A stretch of DNA of 6,273 nt from Planctomycetaceae bacterium (lineage in GTDB: Bacteria > Planctomycetota > Planctomycetia > Pirellulales > UBA1268), in the NCBI GenBank assembly GCA_003509235.1, contig DONH01000132.1, positions 1 to 6,273 on the forward strand, given 5' to 3'. The first letter of the stretch is position 1; each line of letters opens with the position of its first letter. The position numbers and the translations under genes are program-made. This document shows positions 5,496-6,273 of this stretch, piece after piece. The notes beneath the pieces were generated by a model. The model was not told the origin of the DNA, did no database searches, and saw nothing but the letters and a program-made list of their open reading frames with translations.

Positions 5496-6273
5496 GTGCA
5501 CAGAGATTCTGAATCAATTGCTTACGATGAAGAGAGAACATTGGTTGTCGCCTTGGGGGCAAGCAATCTTTCCCGAGGGCTGTCTCGGCTTCTTCAAGCT
5601 TCTCGCTGCTGCTCGTCGTCTGCTTTTGACCTTGTTGTCGCTGCTGGCCATGGTCGTTCCTATGGCGCAAATAGTCGAATATGGAAACGCAGTTTGCCGT
5701 CAATTTTAGAGAGTGGTCTCTGGAGATCGATCGATAAGATGCTGTGCAGAGATGTTTTTGGAAACAGCCCGAGATTAGCGGTCATTACAGACATCGGAAA
5801 TGACTTGCTTTATGGTTTTTCGATAGAACAGATAGCAACGTGGCTCGAAGAAGTCATCCATCGTCTTCACCAGCAACAGTTTCATATCGTCATTACAAAA
5901 CTGCCAATTGAGAGTATTCAGGCTGTTGGTCTATGTCGCTTTCGTTTGTTAAAGACATTTTTTATTCCTGGATGCCGACAATCTCTGGAGGAGATAAAAG
6001 AACAGTCCCGTCAAATGAATAACAGCATTGTTCGTCTTGCCAAAAAATACCAGCTCTCAATTATTGAGCAGCCAGGTTCTTGGTATGGACTAGATGCTAT
6101 TCATGTACGGCGTTCTTGTCTTGAAGACTTCTGGCACCGTGTTGTTGAATGCTGGCCGGTACATGAACGTGATGCACCCAAGCATCCAGAAACGTCTCGA
6201 TGGAGTACATGGCAGGAATGGTCTCGTCTTGGTGCCGCGTCTGCTGAGGGGCGATCACTCGCTGGTGTTATGC
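5496..6273 (+). CDS. SGNH/GDSL-hydrolase-like protein (3' end outside window)
   Basis: A frame without stop codons runs from the TAG at 5463-5465 to the window edge; from GTG 5496 it gives 259 complete codons. The product carries the SGNH-fold blocks in order. Block I is VVALGASN at 17-24, with Ser23 as candidate nucleophile and Ala in place of the usual Asp of GDS. GHGRSYG at 51-57 probably supplies the block II glycine. TDIGNDLLYG at 98-107 gives block III GND with oxyanion-hole Asn102. GLDAIHVR at 198-205 gives the block V pair Asp200 and His203. These suggest an esterase, lipase or acyl-hydrolase type fold. There is no signal peptide, so the protein is probably cytoplasmic or peripheral. 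Substrate is unknown. The spacing of 14 bp after the M50 gene, with a good Shine-Dalgarno sequence, suggests co-transcription with lpxB and the protease. The fold assignment from these motifs is fairly strong; hydrolase activity is inference. Confidence 0.8.
   Translation, partial: MHRDSESIAYDEERTLVVALGASNLSRGLSRLLQASRCCSSSAFDLVVAAGHGRSYGANSRIWKRSLPSILESGLWRSIDKMLCRDVFGNSPRLAVITDIGNDLLYGFSIEQIATWLEEVIHRLHQQQFHIVITKLPIESIQAVGLCRFRLLKTFFIPGCRQSLEEIKEQSRQMNNSIVRLAKKYQLSIIEQPGSWYGLDAIHVRRSCLEDFWHRVVECWPVHERDAPKHPETSRWSTWQEWSRLGAASAEGRSLAGVM

Noticed and set aside
5260..5703. A 147-codon minus-strand open frame spanning the M50/SGNH-like junction
   Set aside because: It is antisense to two well-supported genes, low in complexity (many Gln, Lys, Thr) and lacks family features.
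5518..5709. A 63-codon plus-strand open frame starting with TTG just after the M50 gene
   Set aside because: It overlaps the SGNH-like frame, which is open to the window edge, has a good ribosome binding site and carries catalytic motifs. The leucine-rich product is a frame shadow.

Overview
This 6.3 kb window carries seven protein-coding genes, closely packed, with moderate GC by eye. Five are complete and two are cut by the window edges. I see no rRNA, tRNA, CRISPR array, insertion sequence or phage gene. Three things together suggest a Gram-negative bacterium with lipid A synthesis, most likely a planctomycete or a relative: lpxB with a proline-rich insertion, a secreted lactonase-type beta-propeller, and mostly weak or absent Shine-Dalgarno sequences. 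The phylum is inferred from gene flavour and is not proven by any marker gene here.

Left part (1-1910): the 3' end of a CYTH-domain protein (class IV adenylate cyclase type) runs on the plus strand. It converges on a two-gene minus-strand unit made of a secreted lactonase-family beta-propeller and then panD (aspartate 1-decarboxylase). These two genes overlap by the tetranucleotide ATGA. That overlap, together with an exact match of PanD residue numbering to the E. coli enzyme, fixes the panD start at 663.

Middle (1911-1994): an 84 bp divergent intergenic region separates the lactonase/panD unit from the plus-strand genes. It holds a nested and overlapping set of inverted repeats, including a perfect 7+4+7 palindrome, and is the best candidate regulatory site in the window.

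Right part (1995-6273): four plus-strand genes follow: a 12-helix MFS transporter, lpxB (lipid-A-disaccharide synthase), a PDZ-less M50/site-2-protease-like membrane metalloprotease, and a 3'-truncated SGNH/GDSL-hydrolase-like protein. The last three are spaced by 6 and 14 bp and are probably co-transcribed; the MFS gene lies 70 bp upstream of lpxB. The SGNH-like gene has no ATG start and runs off the window. It was recognised from its reading frame and from its GASN, GND and DxxH blocks.

The known functions here are lipid A assembly (LpxB) and beta-alanine supply for pantothenate/CoA (PanD). The lactonase may act on sugar lactones outside the cytoplasm. I see no convincing evidence of a new multi-gene system. 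The items most worth a second look are the divergent palindromic region, the panD-lactonase coupling, and the lpxB-M50-SGNH cluster with its uncharacterised SGNH-like protein.
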